DNA from: Sphaerochaeta sp.
GTDB lineage: Bacteria > Spirochaetota > Spirochaetia > Sphaerochaetales > Sphaerochaetaceae
NCBI GenBank assembly: GCA_022482495.1
Contig: JAKVPA010000001.1
Location: 460,851-524,850 of the forward strand
DNA: 64,000 bases
Direction: 5' to 3'
Shown here: one piece after another, positions 9,927-18,908 of the stretch
How positions within the stretch are numbered: the stretch's first letter is position 1
Layout: the number at the start of each line of letters is the position of its first letter
Program-made: the position numbers and the translations under genes
The notes under the pieces: model-generated
Databases searched by the model: none
What the model was told of the DNA's origin: nothing
Seen by the model: only the letters and a program-made list of their open reading frames with translations

Positions 9927-10024
9927 CATGTTATGAAATCAAAATATTTGTTATTTAGATAACATTCTCGGAAGTTTTCTTTCCGTTGGGCGAAGTACAT
10001 CAGCTCTGCGAAAACTGCATTTCC

Positions 10025-10265
10025 TTACGCTTTGGCACAAACAAACCGCACGTATGCACCGTTTCCCGCTTGCGGCATTTCCTTGTCATAGGTTGCCTGC
10101 AACGTGATCCAAAACGAAGCATCAATATCAAATACCGAGGAAAGTGCCCAGGCCAACATACCAGAAATGGTTTCCTTCCCGGTGCCTACCCTATTTTTCC
10201 ATCTCTTTCTGGAGCGTTCCACGGGATGGATGATCATATCATTGGATACGTTCTTGCGTTGTTAT
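10025..10265 (-). pseudogene. Decayed HigA-type antitoxin (XRE) remnant
   Basis: The frame at 10025-10237 contains SSVFDIDASFWITLQATYD, matching the C-terminal part of HigA-family antitoxins (fast-conserved F-W-x-x-L-Q-x-x-Y-D). Just upstream, in another frame, QERI, HP and LQKEME match the HigA N-terminus (HPG..L). The helix-turn-helix itself appears deleted, and there are frameshifts and stops. No HigB toxin is visible beside it. The family match is my recognition from memory of the motif, so it needs a search. Confidence 0.5.
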
Positions 10266-10390
10266 GCCATGAAACCTGCCCCTTTCCTTTGTTTGGAGGG
10301 ATTCTGCACGAATCTGTTTTTCCTCCCATGGTGCTCAGTAATACAGAGGCACGGGGATGTCTCCACCCTCGTGCCTTCCTGAAAAACCCT

Positions 10391-11687
10391 TTACTTCAAA
10401 ATGGCGTTTCCTTGATCCATGATGGCTTTCACGCCCTCATCCAGGCTGACCCGCTTCATCAGGATAGCCATGGACTGGTCACGTACCATCTTCAGGAACT
10501 CACCAGCCTTCGGTGGATCCGGAGGATCAATGGCGCTGGAGTTGTCCGCCACGTGTCCGACGTAGGCGAAGATCTCCTGGTTGACCTCATTGAGTTTGCC
10601 TGACATGTTCTCCCGGACTTTGGTGGCGACAGGAACGCCACGCTCGCCAAGCAAAATGTCGTTCATGGCGATGTCATTGGTGAATGCGCTGATGAATTTC
10701 GCCGCTTCATCCGGGTTCTTTGCCGAAGCAGGAATGGCGAAGAACATGGATGCTTTGAGGAACGTGCCTTTCTTTACCGGGTTTTTGATCAACGGCAACA
10801 GCGCCAGCTTCAATGGACGGTTGGCACCCGCCTGATAGGCGACGAACTGGTTGGACCACAGCCACTCGACCCAACTGCGTCCTTTGGCGAACTCGGATTC
10901 GGCGGGCGTCGTGTTGACGAACGCGATCTCCGGGTCGATCAGGGCACCGGCATCCAACAGTCTGAGCTGAATGGCGTAGTACTCCTTCAGGACGGAAGGA
11001 TCGGTAAAGCCGAGTCCGCTGCCATTGGGATTGTACGTGGCCGCTCCGCTCTGACGGATCAGGTTGTCGAAACCGACCTTCGGATCGGTGGCAAAGAACG
11101 GCATCGTCTTCACACCAGTCTTCTGGTAGATGGTCAGCGCGATCTTCTCAAAATCCTCCCACGTCCAGGTGGTGTCATCCGGCTCAGGAATGCCGGCGGC
11201 TTCAGCACGGCGGGATCATAGGTCAGACAGACCGCATTGGATCCCAAGGTTGACGCCGATACAGCTTCCCGTTCACCTTTCCTGATTCCAAGAACGATGG
11301 ATTGACGTCAGACAGGTCGATCACTCCGCTCTTCACATAGTCATCCAGCGGTTTCAGCTGGTTGCGTTTGACCCACTGCAACATGTAAGCATAGTCGTGC
11401 TGCATCAGATCGGGCAACGAACCGGCAGCAGCCTGGGTGTTCATCTTGTCCCAGTAGCCGGACCATCCGGTGGTTTCCGTCTCAATCTTCACTTCCGGAT
11501 GCTGTTGCATGTACAATTCCGCAGCTTTGATGGTACGCTCATCACGCGTGGGATTCCCCCACCATGCAAGCCGCATCGTCGTAGGCTCATCCGCCTTTTT
11601 CGCCGTGCTTTCACCCGAACCTTGGGCGAACACCGCAGTGGCAGCCAGCAACAAGACCGACACCACAACACACCATTTTCTCTTCAT
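10391..11687 (-). pseudogene. Sugar ABC transporter substrate-binding protein (SBP family 1), three indels near 11203-11265
   Basis: Would bind an oligosaccharide, probably a rhamnogalacturonan fragment, for the MalFG-type permeases of this operon. A signal peptide begins at 11687 (MKRKW to AVFAQG) after AGGAGG, followed by MRLAWWGNPTRDERT, a family-1 start. After VNGKLY the frame breaks. The sequence downstream reads in a coherent frame (NAVCLTYDPAVLK, then IPEPDDTTWTWEDFEKIAL) only if one base is removed near 11262, one G is removed near 11252 and one base is added near 11206. Repaired length would be about 430 residues, normal for the family. It is the last gene of the operon, an unusual place for the binding protein. 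Confidence 0.78.
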
Positions 11688-11700
11688 AGTTCCTCCTATT

Positions 11701-12978
11701 TTAATGCGTATCCACGCATTGATTTCCTTGATACGGTATCTTTGCCCCATCAATCCACACCTCCTCCATCGTACAGGAACCAACCCCTTTGATGGACAGA
11801 TGGTGGGGATCGGCATGCTCCGTCTCCTCAAACCGGTCGTGGCGTGACAGGGACGCATCCCCTCCCTTGGCTGTGGTGATACGCACACGGCGTATCTCCA
11901 ACCCTTCCACCACCGTCTGGGGAGGATCAGCCAAAATCACCCCGGGACTTTTCACGTCCGTCGCGGTGACATCCTGTACGACAAGCCCCCGGATGACAGA
12001 AGGCAACCCCTTTCCCAACACCTCATCCTGCCGGCTGATCCAAGGACGGATGGAAAACACCCACCCGTCCTGCATGGTGATCTGTTCAAACCGAATTCGT
12101 TCAAACAACTGGTCGGTGTCCTCACGGAACTTGAACCGGACCAGCTGGTTTTCCCCGGTCACGTTCATGTCCCGGATGGTCACGTCGGAAACCCGGCACG
12201 CTTCGCTGCCGAAGGTCACCACACCATGCCCGAATCCCACGGTACATCGCTCGACGAGAATGTCGCTGGTAGGGGGATTGACCAGATGGGCGTCCGGTCC
12301 TTTTCCGCCTTTCAGGCAGATGCAGTCGTCATCCACACTGAAGGTGCAATCACGGACCACCACATGACGCGACGCGTCAAGATCGATTCCATCGGTGGAT
12401 GCTGCCCTGACCGGTCCATGCGGCGAGGTGACGGTAACTCCTTCCACCACGACCTGCTCACAGTCGTACAGATGGATGTTCCAAAAGCCGGAATTCACCA
12501 GATGAACGTTCCGGATGGTGATGTTCCGTCCATGGGCGACATACAGCAAACGGGGACGCGGGACATCATGGTTTACGAACGGTCTCCCCGCCTCGATGGC
12601 TTCTTCCCGCTTCTTCCAGAATTCCGCATAGAACGGAATCCCATTCCCGTCCAACGAACCCGTTCCGTCCAACACAAAGTGTTCCGCATCGATGACATTC
12701 AGGAGCGCGTCCGGCCATAGGGCGGTACGCCCTTCATACCGGGTTTCCCGTATCGGATAGTCCTTGATGTCCGCGCTTCCTTTCAACGTCCCATCAATAG
12801 TAAGGTTCACCCCATGGGGGACCATCAAGGCACCGGAGCAAAACGTGCCCTTGGGAACATACAACGTCCCGCCTCCCCCTGCCGCAAGGGAGTCAAACGC
12901 CTTCTGGATGGCATCCGTCTGTACCAGCGTGTCATCTGGTTGTATTCCGAAGCTGCACAGATCAAGCATCCGGTTCAT
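11701..12978 (-). CDS. Glycoside hydrolase family 28 (polygalacturonase-like), cytoplasmic
   Basis: Cleaves alpha-linked galacturonic acid in pectin fragments. The 425-residue protein is a right-handed beta-helix with the GH28 signature blocks: STDGID (194-199, usually NTD), the catalytic DDD (216-218), GFGHG (248-252) and RFKF (281-284, usually RIK). There is no signal peptide, so it acts on imported oligosaccharides. Its start overlaps the GH105 stop by 4 nt. With GH105 and the rha genes nearby, the likely substrate is a rhamnogalacturonan oligomer rather than plain polygalacturonate (inference). Confidence 0.9.
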   Translation of the reverse strand: MNRMLDLCSFGIQPDDTLVQTDAIQKAFDSLAAGGGGTLYVPKGTFCSGALMVPHGVNLTIDGTLKGSADIKDYPIRETRYEGRTALWPDALLNVIDAEHFVLDGTGSLDGNGIPFYAEFWKKREEAIEAGRPFVNHDVPRPRLLYVAHGRNITIRNVHLVNSGFWNIHLYDCEQVVVEGVTVTSPHGPVRAASTDGIDLDASRHVVVRDCTFSVDDDCICLKGGKGPDAHLVNPPTSDILVERCTVGFGHGVVTFGSEACRVSDVTIRDMNVTGENQLVRFKFREDTDQLFERIRFEQITMQDGWVFSIRPWISRQDEVLGKGLPSVIRGLVVQDVTATDVKSPGVILADPPQTVVEGLEIRRVRITTAKGGDASLSRHDRFEETEHADPHHLSIKGVGSCTMEEVWIDGAKIPYQGNQCVDTH

Positions 12979-15032
12979 GCACGGCTCCTTTCCGCTTCGT
13001 CCAAGGCGATCAAAACGATGCCGATGCCATGGGTGTCATCAAGACGGGGAAGCAACCGATGCGCATAGTAGTCCGGCGAGAAGGAGAATTCCGACCCTCT
13101 GCACACGCCGTACAGGTGACCGTCGGTGTCAATGCAGCGGCTTTGCAACGCCGACACGGCATGTTCCGCCGCGCGAAGGTAGTGCGCATTATCCTCCAAC
13201 CATCCGAAGCGGACGCCTCGGAAGTAGGATGCGGCAAACATCGCCGTACAACTTGCCTCTTCATACGAATCCGGCATATCCAGCACCTGGTGCCACATGC
13301 CGTTCGCCCCTTGCACCTTCAGGAATCCCTGGGAAAGCGAACGGAACAGCCCAAGCAATGGGGTGTACTGAGGATGGCTTGGGGTGAGGTTCATCAACAG
13401 TTCGGACAGGCTGAACAGCACCCACCCGTTTCCCCGTCCCCAGGGAATTCCCGTGGCAAAACCACGTTTCAGGTCATAGACATGGGAAAACAACTGTTTC
13501 TCCGGCAGATACAACCGTTTGGCGAACCCCAGAAACTGACGGGCGGCGTCATCCAACACGGAAAGATCATGGGTATAGGCCGCATACCGCACCAAAAACG
13601 GCACGGACATGTACAGGTCATCCGCCCACATCGTTCCATTGTGGAACGAATGCATCTGGTCTTTCCGGTAGAAGGTTCCATCCTCCAGGCGCGCTTGATG
13701 ATGCAGGATGTGCTCTGCAACGGCGTCCACCAAGGGAGCGTAGTCGGGAAGCTCATGATCCTTGGCGATCTCCAGCAAGGTGGAACAGAACGACCCGCAG
13801 TCGTCCAGGCTGTCCAGACTGGTCATCAGATGGTGCACCGCCGTCGCACCGCCCAGATGCGCCTTGTCCCACAGTGCGTAGCGATAGGTGGAGATGGAAG
13901 CTCCCAGGTGTGCGTTCAGATAGGCATGGATCCGGTCGGCGAATGAGGGATCCTCCGAGCGGTACGCACGCTCCGTCATGCACAGCCCATACAACGTCAC
14001 GCCCAGCGGATAATTCCAATGCCCGAACAGCGGGTTGTCGTTGTACATCCGCACCCAGCTCTCCGGCTGGTCAAGACGCCAGAACGACACCCCTTGGGTG
14101 GTTTCAAACACGTCATCCGTCCGGATGGACGCCAGTGCGGTGTCCAGGTCAGAAAAAGGTCCTGCGTAGCAGAACGCGAGGCTGCAGGGCCGGGTGAGCA
14201 ATGCATTGGAACATTTGCCTTTCCCTTTGATGACAAAACCCCATCGCTCCCCTTTTCGGATTGAGGCGATCATCATCTGATGAGTTCCCTGGTCTACCAT
14301 CGTGTGGTTGGGGACCGTGGCGCCATCCACCAACAGGGCATCCGCGCCATTCACTTCCAGAGGTTCTGCTTCATGCGACGTATACGTGACCAGCGCGACA
14401 GCGCACTGGCCCTCTTTCGCCGTGGGAAACAACCGGCCAAAGACGTCCCCCGTTGGCCCTTCGTTCGTTTCACGTATCCATGGCAGGGAACGCAGCGCCA
14501 TCGGCGAGAGATCATCCAGACGATGTTCCAGCGGTCGGGAGACCAAGAAGCCTTCTTCATCCTTCTTGGGAAGGAGGAAATAGTAGTCAAGTTTCCCTAG
14601 CCAAGTCCCGAATTCCCCTCCGAATCCCGCCACCGTTTTCTCAAAGCACAGCACAATGGAGTTGTTGCCTTTCTTCAGGGGAAGCGTGACGGAAATCGGT
14701 GTGGCGAACCGCTCCGCCTGGACAGAAACGGTAAGCAGTTTTCTGCCGTTCACATACAATTGGGCAGGACCATGGGGGATGAGCAACGCATCCTTTGGAG
14801 ATCCGTCCACACTGGGAAGCCTCCCCCACAGGTAACAGACGCTGTGGAGAGGCGCATCCGGAAACCTTCGGGTGAGGTCCATGTCGTAGCGGTAATCCGG
14901 GCCACGCACGACCCCGGCCGTGGTGAACGGACGAAACGTGTACGGTTCCGGTGGGTTGGCATCCATGTACCGTGAGGCGATGATCTTGCGGGCATCCCCC
15001 CGCACCTGCCGAGCTTCTGGAAAGTATCGCAT
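12975..15032 (-). CDS. GH105-type unsaturated rhamnogalacturonyl hydrolase with a long N-terminal domain
   Basis: Removes unsaturated galacturonic acid from rhamnogalacturonan fragments made by lyases. The protein is 685 residues. The C-terminal half (about 310-685) is an alpha/alpha barrel with the GH105/GH88 landmarks WADDLYM (469-475) and WGRGNGW (531-537). The first 300 residues are beta-rich, with an LIPHGPAQLYVNGR segment resembling a carbohydrate-binding or jelly-roll domain, which ordinary GH105 enzymes of about 370 residues lack. No signal peptide. AGGAAGG lies upstream of the ATG, and the gene follows the permease by 9 nt. Confidence 0.88.
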   Translation of the reverse strand: MRYFPEARQVRGDARKIIASRYMDANPPEPYTFRPFTTAGVVRGPDYRYDMDLTRRFPDAPLHSVCYLWGRLPSVDGSPKDALLIPHGPAQLYVNGRKLLTVSVQAERFATPISVTLPLKKGNNSIVLCFEKTVAGFGGEFGTWLGKLDYYFLLPKKDEEGFLVSRPLEHRLDDLSPMALRSLPWIRETNEGPTGDVFGRLFPTAKEGQCAVALVTYTSHEAEPLEVNGADALLVDGATVPNHTMVDQGTHQMMIASIRKGERWGFVIKGKGKCSNALLTRPCSLAFCYAGPFSDLDTALASIRTDDVFETTQGVSFWRLDQPESWVRMYNDNPLFGHWNYPLGVTLYGLCMTERAYRSEDPSFADRIHAYLNAHLGASISTYRYALWDKAHLGGATAVHHLMTSLDSLDDCGSFCSTLLEIAKDHELPDYAPLVDAVAEHILHHQARLEDGTFYRKDQMHSFHNGTMWADDLYMSVPFLVRYAAYTHDLSVLDDAARQFLGFAKRLYLPEKQLFSHVYDLKRGFATGIPWGRGNGWVLFSLSELLMNLTPSHPQYTPLLGLFRSLSQGFLKVQGANGMWHQVLDMPDSYEEASCTAMFAASYFRGVRFGWLEDNAHYLRAAEHAVSALQSRCIDTDGHLYGVCRGSEFSFSPDYYAHRLLPRLDDTHGIGIVLIALDEAERSRA

Positions 15033-15041
15033 TTTTCCTTC

Positions 15042-15899
15042 CTAATTCTTCATGCCGGTGGTCACCAAGCCTTCGACGATGTATTTCTGGAATACCAGGA
15101 AGATCAAGATCACCGGGACAAGGGAAAGCGTTCCCATGGCGAACACGGCGGACCAGTCGGTGGAGGTCTGCGGATCGCTGAACATACGCAAAGCCAAGGA
15201 AACGGTGTACTGCTTCGGGTTGTTCAAGAAGAGCAACGGACCAAGGAAATCATCCCATCTCCAGTAGAAACTGAAGATTGTACTGGTGATCACCGCCGGT
15301 TTGATCAACGGGAACAGGATTCTCCAGAAGACGCCAAACCGGTTGCATCCATCAATCTTCGCCGAATCGTCCAGTTCGTACGGAATTTGCCGGATGAACT
15401 GGATCATCAGGAAGATGAAGAACGGCAGGCCGGCGAACTGCGGGATGATCAACGGTTTGAACGTATTCACCCATCCCATCTTTTGGAACAGAATGAACTG
15501 CGGCACCATGACGACCTGGTAGGGAAGCATCATCGTGACGAACATCAACGCATACCAGAAGTTCCTGCCTTTGAACGGAATCCTGCTGAATCCGTAGGCT
15601 ACCAGGGAAGAAGCGAACACCGCTCCGAGGGTGCTGACGATCGTATAGAAGAACGAGTTCTTGAAAAACGTGGTGAACGTGATGGAATTGTTGAACTTCC
15701 ATCCACGCACATAGTTATCCAAATGCCAGACCGTCGGCCAGAGGCGCGTGGTGTTGAAAATCTCCGTATTCGCCTTGAACGAGCTGAAGACCATCCAAAA
15801 GACGGGATACAGCATGAACCATCCCAGCAAAATGACAAAGCCGTGGAAGCAGATACGTCCTACAATGGTTTTTCCCATTCGTTTTGCGTGCGCGTTCAT
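15042..15899 (-). CDS. Sugar ABC transporter permease, MalG type
   Basis: A 285-residue inner-membrane permease of the carbohydrate CUT1 class. It has six hydrophobic segments and the EAA loop in ELDDSAKIDGCNRFGVFWRILFPLIKP. The start codon directly follows the stop of the MalF-type partner. Together with that partner and the binding protein it would import oligosaccharides for the GH28 and GH105 enzymes. No ATPase gene is in the operon, so a shared MsmX-type ATPase is probably used (inference). Confidence 0.92.
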   Translation of the reverse strand: MNAHAKRMGKTIVGRICFHGFVILLGWFMLYPVFWMVFSSFKANTEIFNTTRLWPTVWHLDNYVRGWKFNNSITFTTFFKNSFFYTIVSTLGAVFASSLVAYGFSRIPFKGRNFWYALMFVTMMLPYQVVMVPQFILFQKMGWVNTFKPLIIPQFAGLPFFIFLMIQFIRQIPYELDDSAKIDGCNRFGVFWRILFPLIKPAVITSTIFSFYWRWDDFLGPLLFLNNPKQYTVSLALRMFSDPQTSTDWSAVFAMGTLSLVPVILIFLVFQKYIVEGLVTTGMKN

Positions 15900-16848
15900 T
15901 TATTTGCTCCCCTTGGATTCGTAGAACACCCAGCTGTCGCTGGTCTTGAAGATGATCCCGGTGAACACACCGATGATGATGACAAGCACCCATGCCATCG
16001 CGCTCGAGTAGCCCCATGTCAAAGTACTTGAACGCCTGTTGGTACAGGTACAACGCATAGACCAACGTGGAGTTCAGCGGGTCTCCCGTTCCCCCCGAGA
16101 CGACGAACGCCTGGGTGAAGACGGTGAAACCGTTGATCAACTGCATCACCAGGTTGAAGAAGATCACCGAGGTGATCTGCGGGAGGGTGATGTGGACGAA
16201 CTGCATCCACCACCCTGCTCCATCAATCTCCGCCGCCTCATAGTACACTTTGGGGATCTGCCGCAGGCCTGCAAGGAAGATCAACATGGAAGAACCAAAC
16301 TGCCAGACAGCCAGGAGAATCAGCGTCCAGATGGCGGTGGAAGGCCGTCCGATCCAGGAAATATTGCTCTGGATGCCCAGTTTGCCCAGAAACGCGTTGA
16401 ATGCGCCGTCCGCCATGAACAGCCGACGCCACGTCACGGCGATGGCGATTGATCCGCCCACCACGGACGGGATGTAGTACGCCGCCTGATAGACCCGGAT
16501 GATCCTGCTTCCCTTGTTGAACAGCAGCGCGACGAAAAACGCGAACACCAGTCGGAGTGGTACGGAAACAAACGCATAGTAGAACGTCACTTTCAGGGAC
16601 TGCCAGAAGTTGGCGTCTCCGGCCATCTTGCGGAAGTTGGACAGGCCGGAGAACACTGGAGAGCCCAGGATGTCATAGTCACAGAACGCGTAGTACAGCG
16701 ACAACAGCATCGGGATCAGCGAAAACAGCAGGAACCCGAGGAGCCATGGGCTGATGAACGCATACCCTGCGATGTTGTCCATCGAGTGGCTGCGCCGTTC
16801 GGAAAACGACGCAATCTTCGCTGAATGGTTGGAAAACAATTTCGGCAT
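15900..16848 (-). CDS. Sugar ABC transporter permease, MalF type, one frameshift at 16012-16015
   Basis: Partner of the MalG-type permease. Reads cleanly from the start (signal-free N-terminus, then YAFISPWLLGFLLFSLIPMLLS) through the EAA loop (YYEAAEIDGAGWWMQFVHITLPQI). At FKYFDMG the frame is lost: removing one base from the CCCC run at 16012-16015 restores YSSAMAWVLVIIIGVFTGI and ends at a TAA at 15900-15902. As written, the frame runs on into the next gene. Repaired length is about 315 residues. It follows rhaD by 12 nt. Confidence 0.85.
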
Positions 16849-16860
16849 CAGGTTCTCTCC

Positions 16861-17655
16861 TTATAGGAATTCCGGGTTGAGCGTCACGCCGAAGGCATCG
16901 GCAAGCACCCTGAGGTCATCGTCGGTGATCGTATTGACGATCCCCACGCTCTTCGCCTTCAGGTAGATCTCCGCCGCCTTTTCGATGGTGTGCATCAGGC
17001 CGAACGCCTCGTCAAACGTCGCGCCGCTGGCGAACGCACCATGAAACGCCCAGACCACGGCGGGATACAGACGGATCAGCTTGGCCGTCGCTTCAGCAAT
17101 CTCCGTACCACCGGGAACCATCCACGGCACCACGCCGATGCCCTGGGGGAACACCACGGCGCATTCCGTCTCGCTCTTCCACAGGATCCGGGTCAACGTC
17201 CGGGCATCAGGGGGAATGCAATAGGTCAGCGCGGTGATGTTCGCAGGATGGGCATGGTAGATCACATGGCACTTCCCTCCGGTGGCCCGATACCGGACGG
17301 CATGGTTCAAAAGGTGGGTGGGAAGCTCAGAAGTGGGCCGCCCGCCGGACAAGCCCCAAAGAATCTGGTATCCATCGCCGTCATCGTTGATGCGGATGAT
17401 GCCGTAGCTGTGCTGCGGGTCGATGGAGACGTTGCGCATGAACCGTCCCGTCCCGGTGACCATGAAATAGACGCCGGCCACCTCTTTGATCGGCTTGGGA
17501 AGCTTGAACACCGGACCATCGGTGAACAGGCTCCACGCGTCCCGCACATCATCATCACTCATCCGGTAGGACAGGTTCCCGCCGTTCCGCTCATGCCATC
17601 CCAGTGTCCACCCATCGGTGCACAACCGGCTGAAGCCTTCCATCGCCAACGTCAT
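16861..17655 (-). CDS. rhaD: L-rhamnulose-1-phosphate aldolase
   Basis: Splits rhamnulose-1-phosphate into dihydroxyacetone phosphate and L-lactaldehyde. A 264-residue class II (zinc) aldolase. The substrate-binding segment HERNGGNLSYR is near the N-terminus; the metal site includes YHAHPAN and a later FHG histidine (VVWAFHGAF), with the conserved Glu in SELPTHLLNH. The length matches E. coli RhaD (about 274). It overlaps the rhaA stop by 4 nt, confirming translational coupling in the rhaB-rhaA-rhaD order. Confidence 0.95.
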   Translation of the reverse strand: MTLAMEGFSRLCTDGWTLGWHERNGGNLSYRMSDDDVRDAWSLFTDGPVFKLPKPIKEVAGVYFMVTGTGRFMRNVSIDPQHSYGIIRINDDGDGYQILWGLSGGRPTSELPTHLLNHAVRYRATGGKCHVIYHAHPANITALTYCIPPDARTLTRILWKSETECAVVFPQGIGVVPWMVPGGTEIAEATAKLIRLYPAVVWAFHGAFASGATFDEAFGLMHTIEKAAEIYLKAKSVGIVNTITDDDLRVLADAFGVTLNPEFL

Positions 17656-18899
17656 GATCCTCTCCTCCTCTGGACGTTTTTCTCATAGGCAGAGACTTTG
17701 TCCATCCATCCCATTCCCTTGTCCACCCCGTTCTGGTCAAGGAACTCATCCCAGACGGCGCCCATATCCAACGTCTTCATCTCCTCACCAAGGGCAAGCA
17801 GTTCGGTGAACCGGCAATCATCCTGCAGTTCCTTCATCTCATCCGAGGGTTGCAACAAGGCGTACAAAAGCGCCTTCTGCATGTTCCGCGTCCCGATGAT
17901 CCAGGCGGCGATCCGGTTGATCGACGCGTCAAAGTAATCCAGGCCAATCAACACCCGGTCGGTGGCATGATTGCGGACGATTTCCTTGGCGATCTCCTTC
18001 AGCTCATCGTCCAGGATCACCACATGGTCGCTGTCCCAGCGCACCGGTCGGGTCACATGGAGCGGCACATACTTGTTGAAGCAGAGCAACGCGGAAAGTT
18101 TCTCGCTGACCATCTCCGTCGGATGGAAGTGTCCGTTGTCCAATAGTTGGTAGACACCGGGATGGTGCGCCGCGTAGGCACCGTAGAACTCGTTGGAACC
18201 GACGGTGAACGACTCAAGCCCGATGCCGAACACCTTGGACTCCACACTGTCGATCACGCCGGGAAGCGGTTTGTCAAAAATCTTGTCCAGACTGTCCTTC
18301 AGCCGGAGGCGCGGCCCCAGCCGGTCGGCGGGAATATCCTTGTATCCATCGGGAATCCACAGGTTGCACAGGCTATAGTCCCCCAATTCCTTGGCGAACG
18401 ACGAGGCGATGATCCTGCACCGCCGGGAATGCTCCACCCAGAATGCCCGAACCCGGTCATCCGGACTGGAGAGGGTCAGGTTGTGCTGCACCATCGGATG
18501 GCTGAAGCAGGTCGGGTTGAAATCCAACCCCAGGTGCTGTTCCTTGGCGAACTGCACCCACGCGGTGAAATGCTTTGGCTCGATGGCGTCGCGGTCCACT
18601 TCCTCATTGGTGACGAGGTAACTGGCATGGAGGTTCAGCCGCTTCTTTCCCCCGATCTCCGAGAGGGCCAATCTCAGGTCGTCCATCAGTTCCGATGGGG
18701 TGCGCGCCCTGCCTGGGTAGTTTCCCGTCGTCTGGATGCCGCCGGAGAGCGCCGTTCCGCCATGCTCGAACCCCATCACGTCATCGCCTTGCCAGCAATG
18801 CATCGAAATAGGAATGGAAGAAAGCGCCTTGAGCGCTTTGTCCGTATCCACGCCGTATGCGGCGTACGCTTCTTTTGCCTGTTGATATCGATCCGTCAT
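17652..18899 (-). CDS. rhaA: L-rhamnose isomerase
   Basis: Interconverts L-rhamnose and L-rhamnulose. The 415-residue protein matches the RhaA family in length and in the blocks SSIPISMHCWQGDDV, LGLDFNPTCFSHP, SLCNLWIPDGYKD, and the metal-site region near GHFHPTE and HVTRPVRWDSDHVVILDD. It is the second gene after rhaB (9-nt gap), followed by rhaD with a 4-nt overlap. Confidence 0.96.
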   Translation of the reverse strand: MTDRYQQAKEAYAAYGVDTDKALKALSSIPISMHCWQGDDVMGFEHGGTALSGGIQTTGNYPGRARTPSELMDDLRLALSEIGGKKRLNLHASYLVTNEEVDRDAIEPKHFTAWVQFAKEQHLGLDFNPTCFSHPMVQHNLTLSSPDDRVRAFWVEHSRRCRIIASSFAKELGDYSLCNLWIPDGYKDIPADRLGPRLRLKDSLDKIFDKPLPGVIDSVESKVFGIGLESFTVGSNEFYGAYAAHHPGVYQLLDNGHFHPTEMVSEKLSALLCFNKYVPLHVTRPVRWDSDHVVILDDELKEIAKEIVRNHATDRVLIGLDYFDASINRIAAWIIGTRNMQKALLYALLQPSDEMKELQDDCRFTELLALGEEMKTLDMGAVWDEFLDQNGVDKGMGWMDKVSAYEKNVQRRRGS

Positions 18900-18908
18900 G
18901 TCTCACTC

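Noticed and set aside
8209..9936. A plus-strand open frame of about 575 codons
   Set aside because: It is antisense to the amino-acid permease and binding-protein genes and shows no domain.
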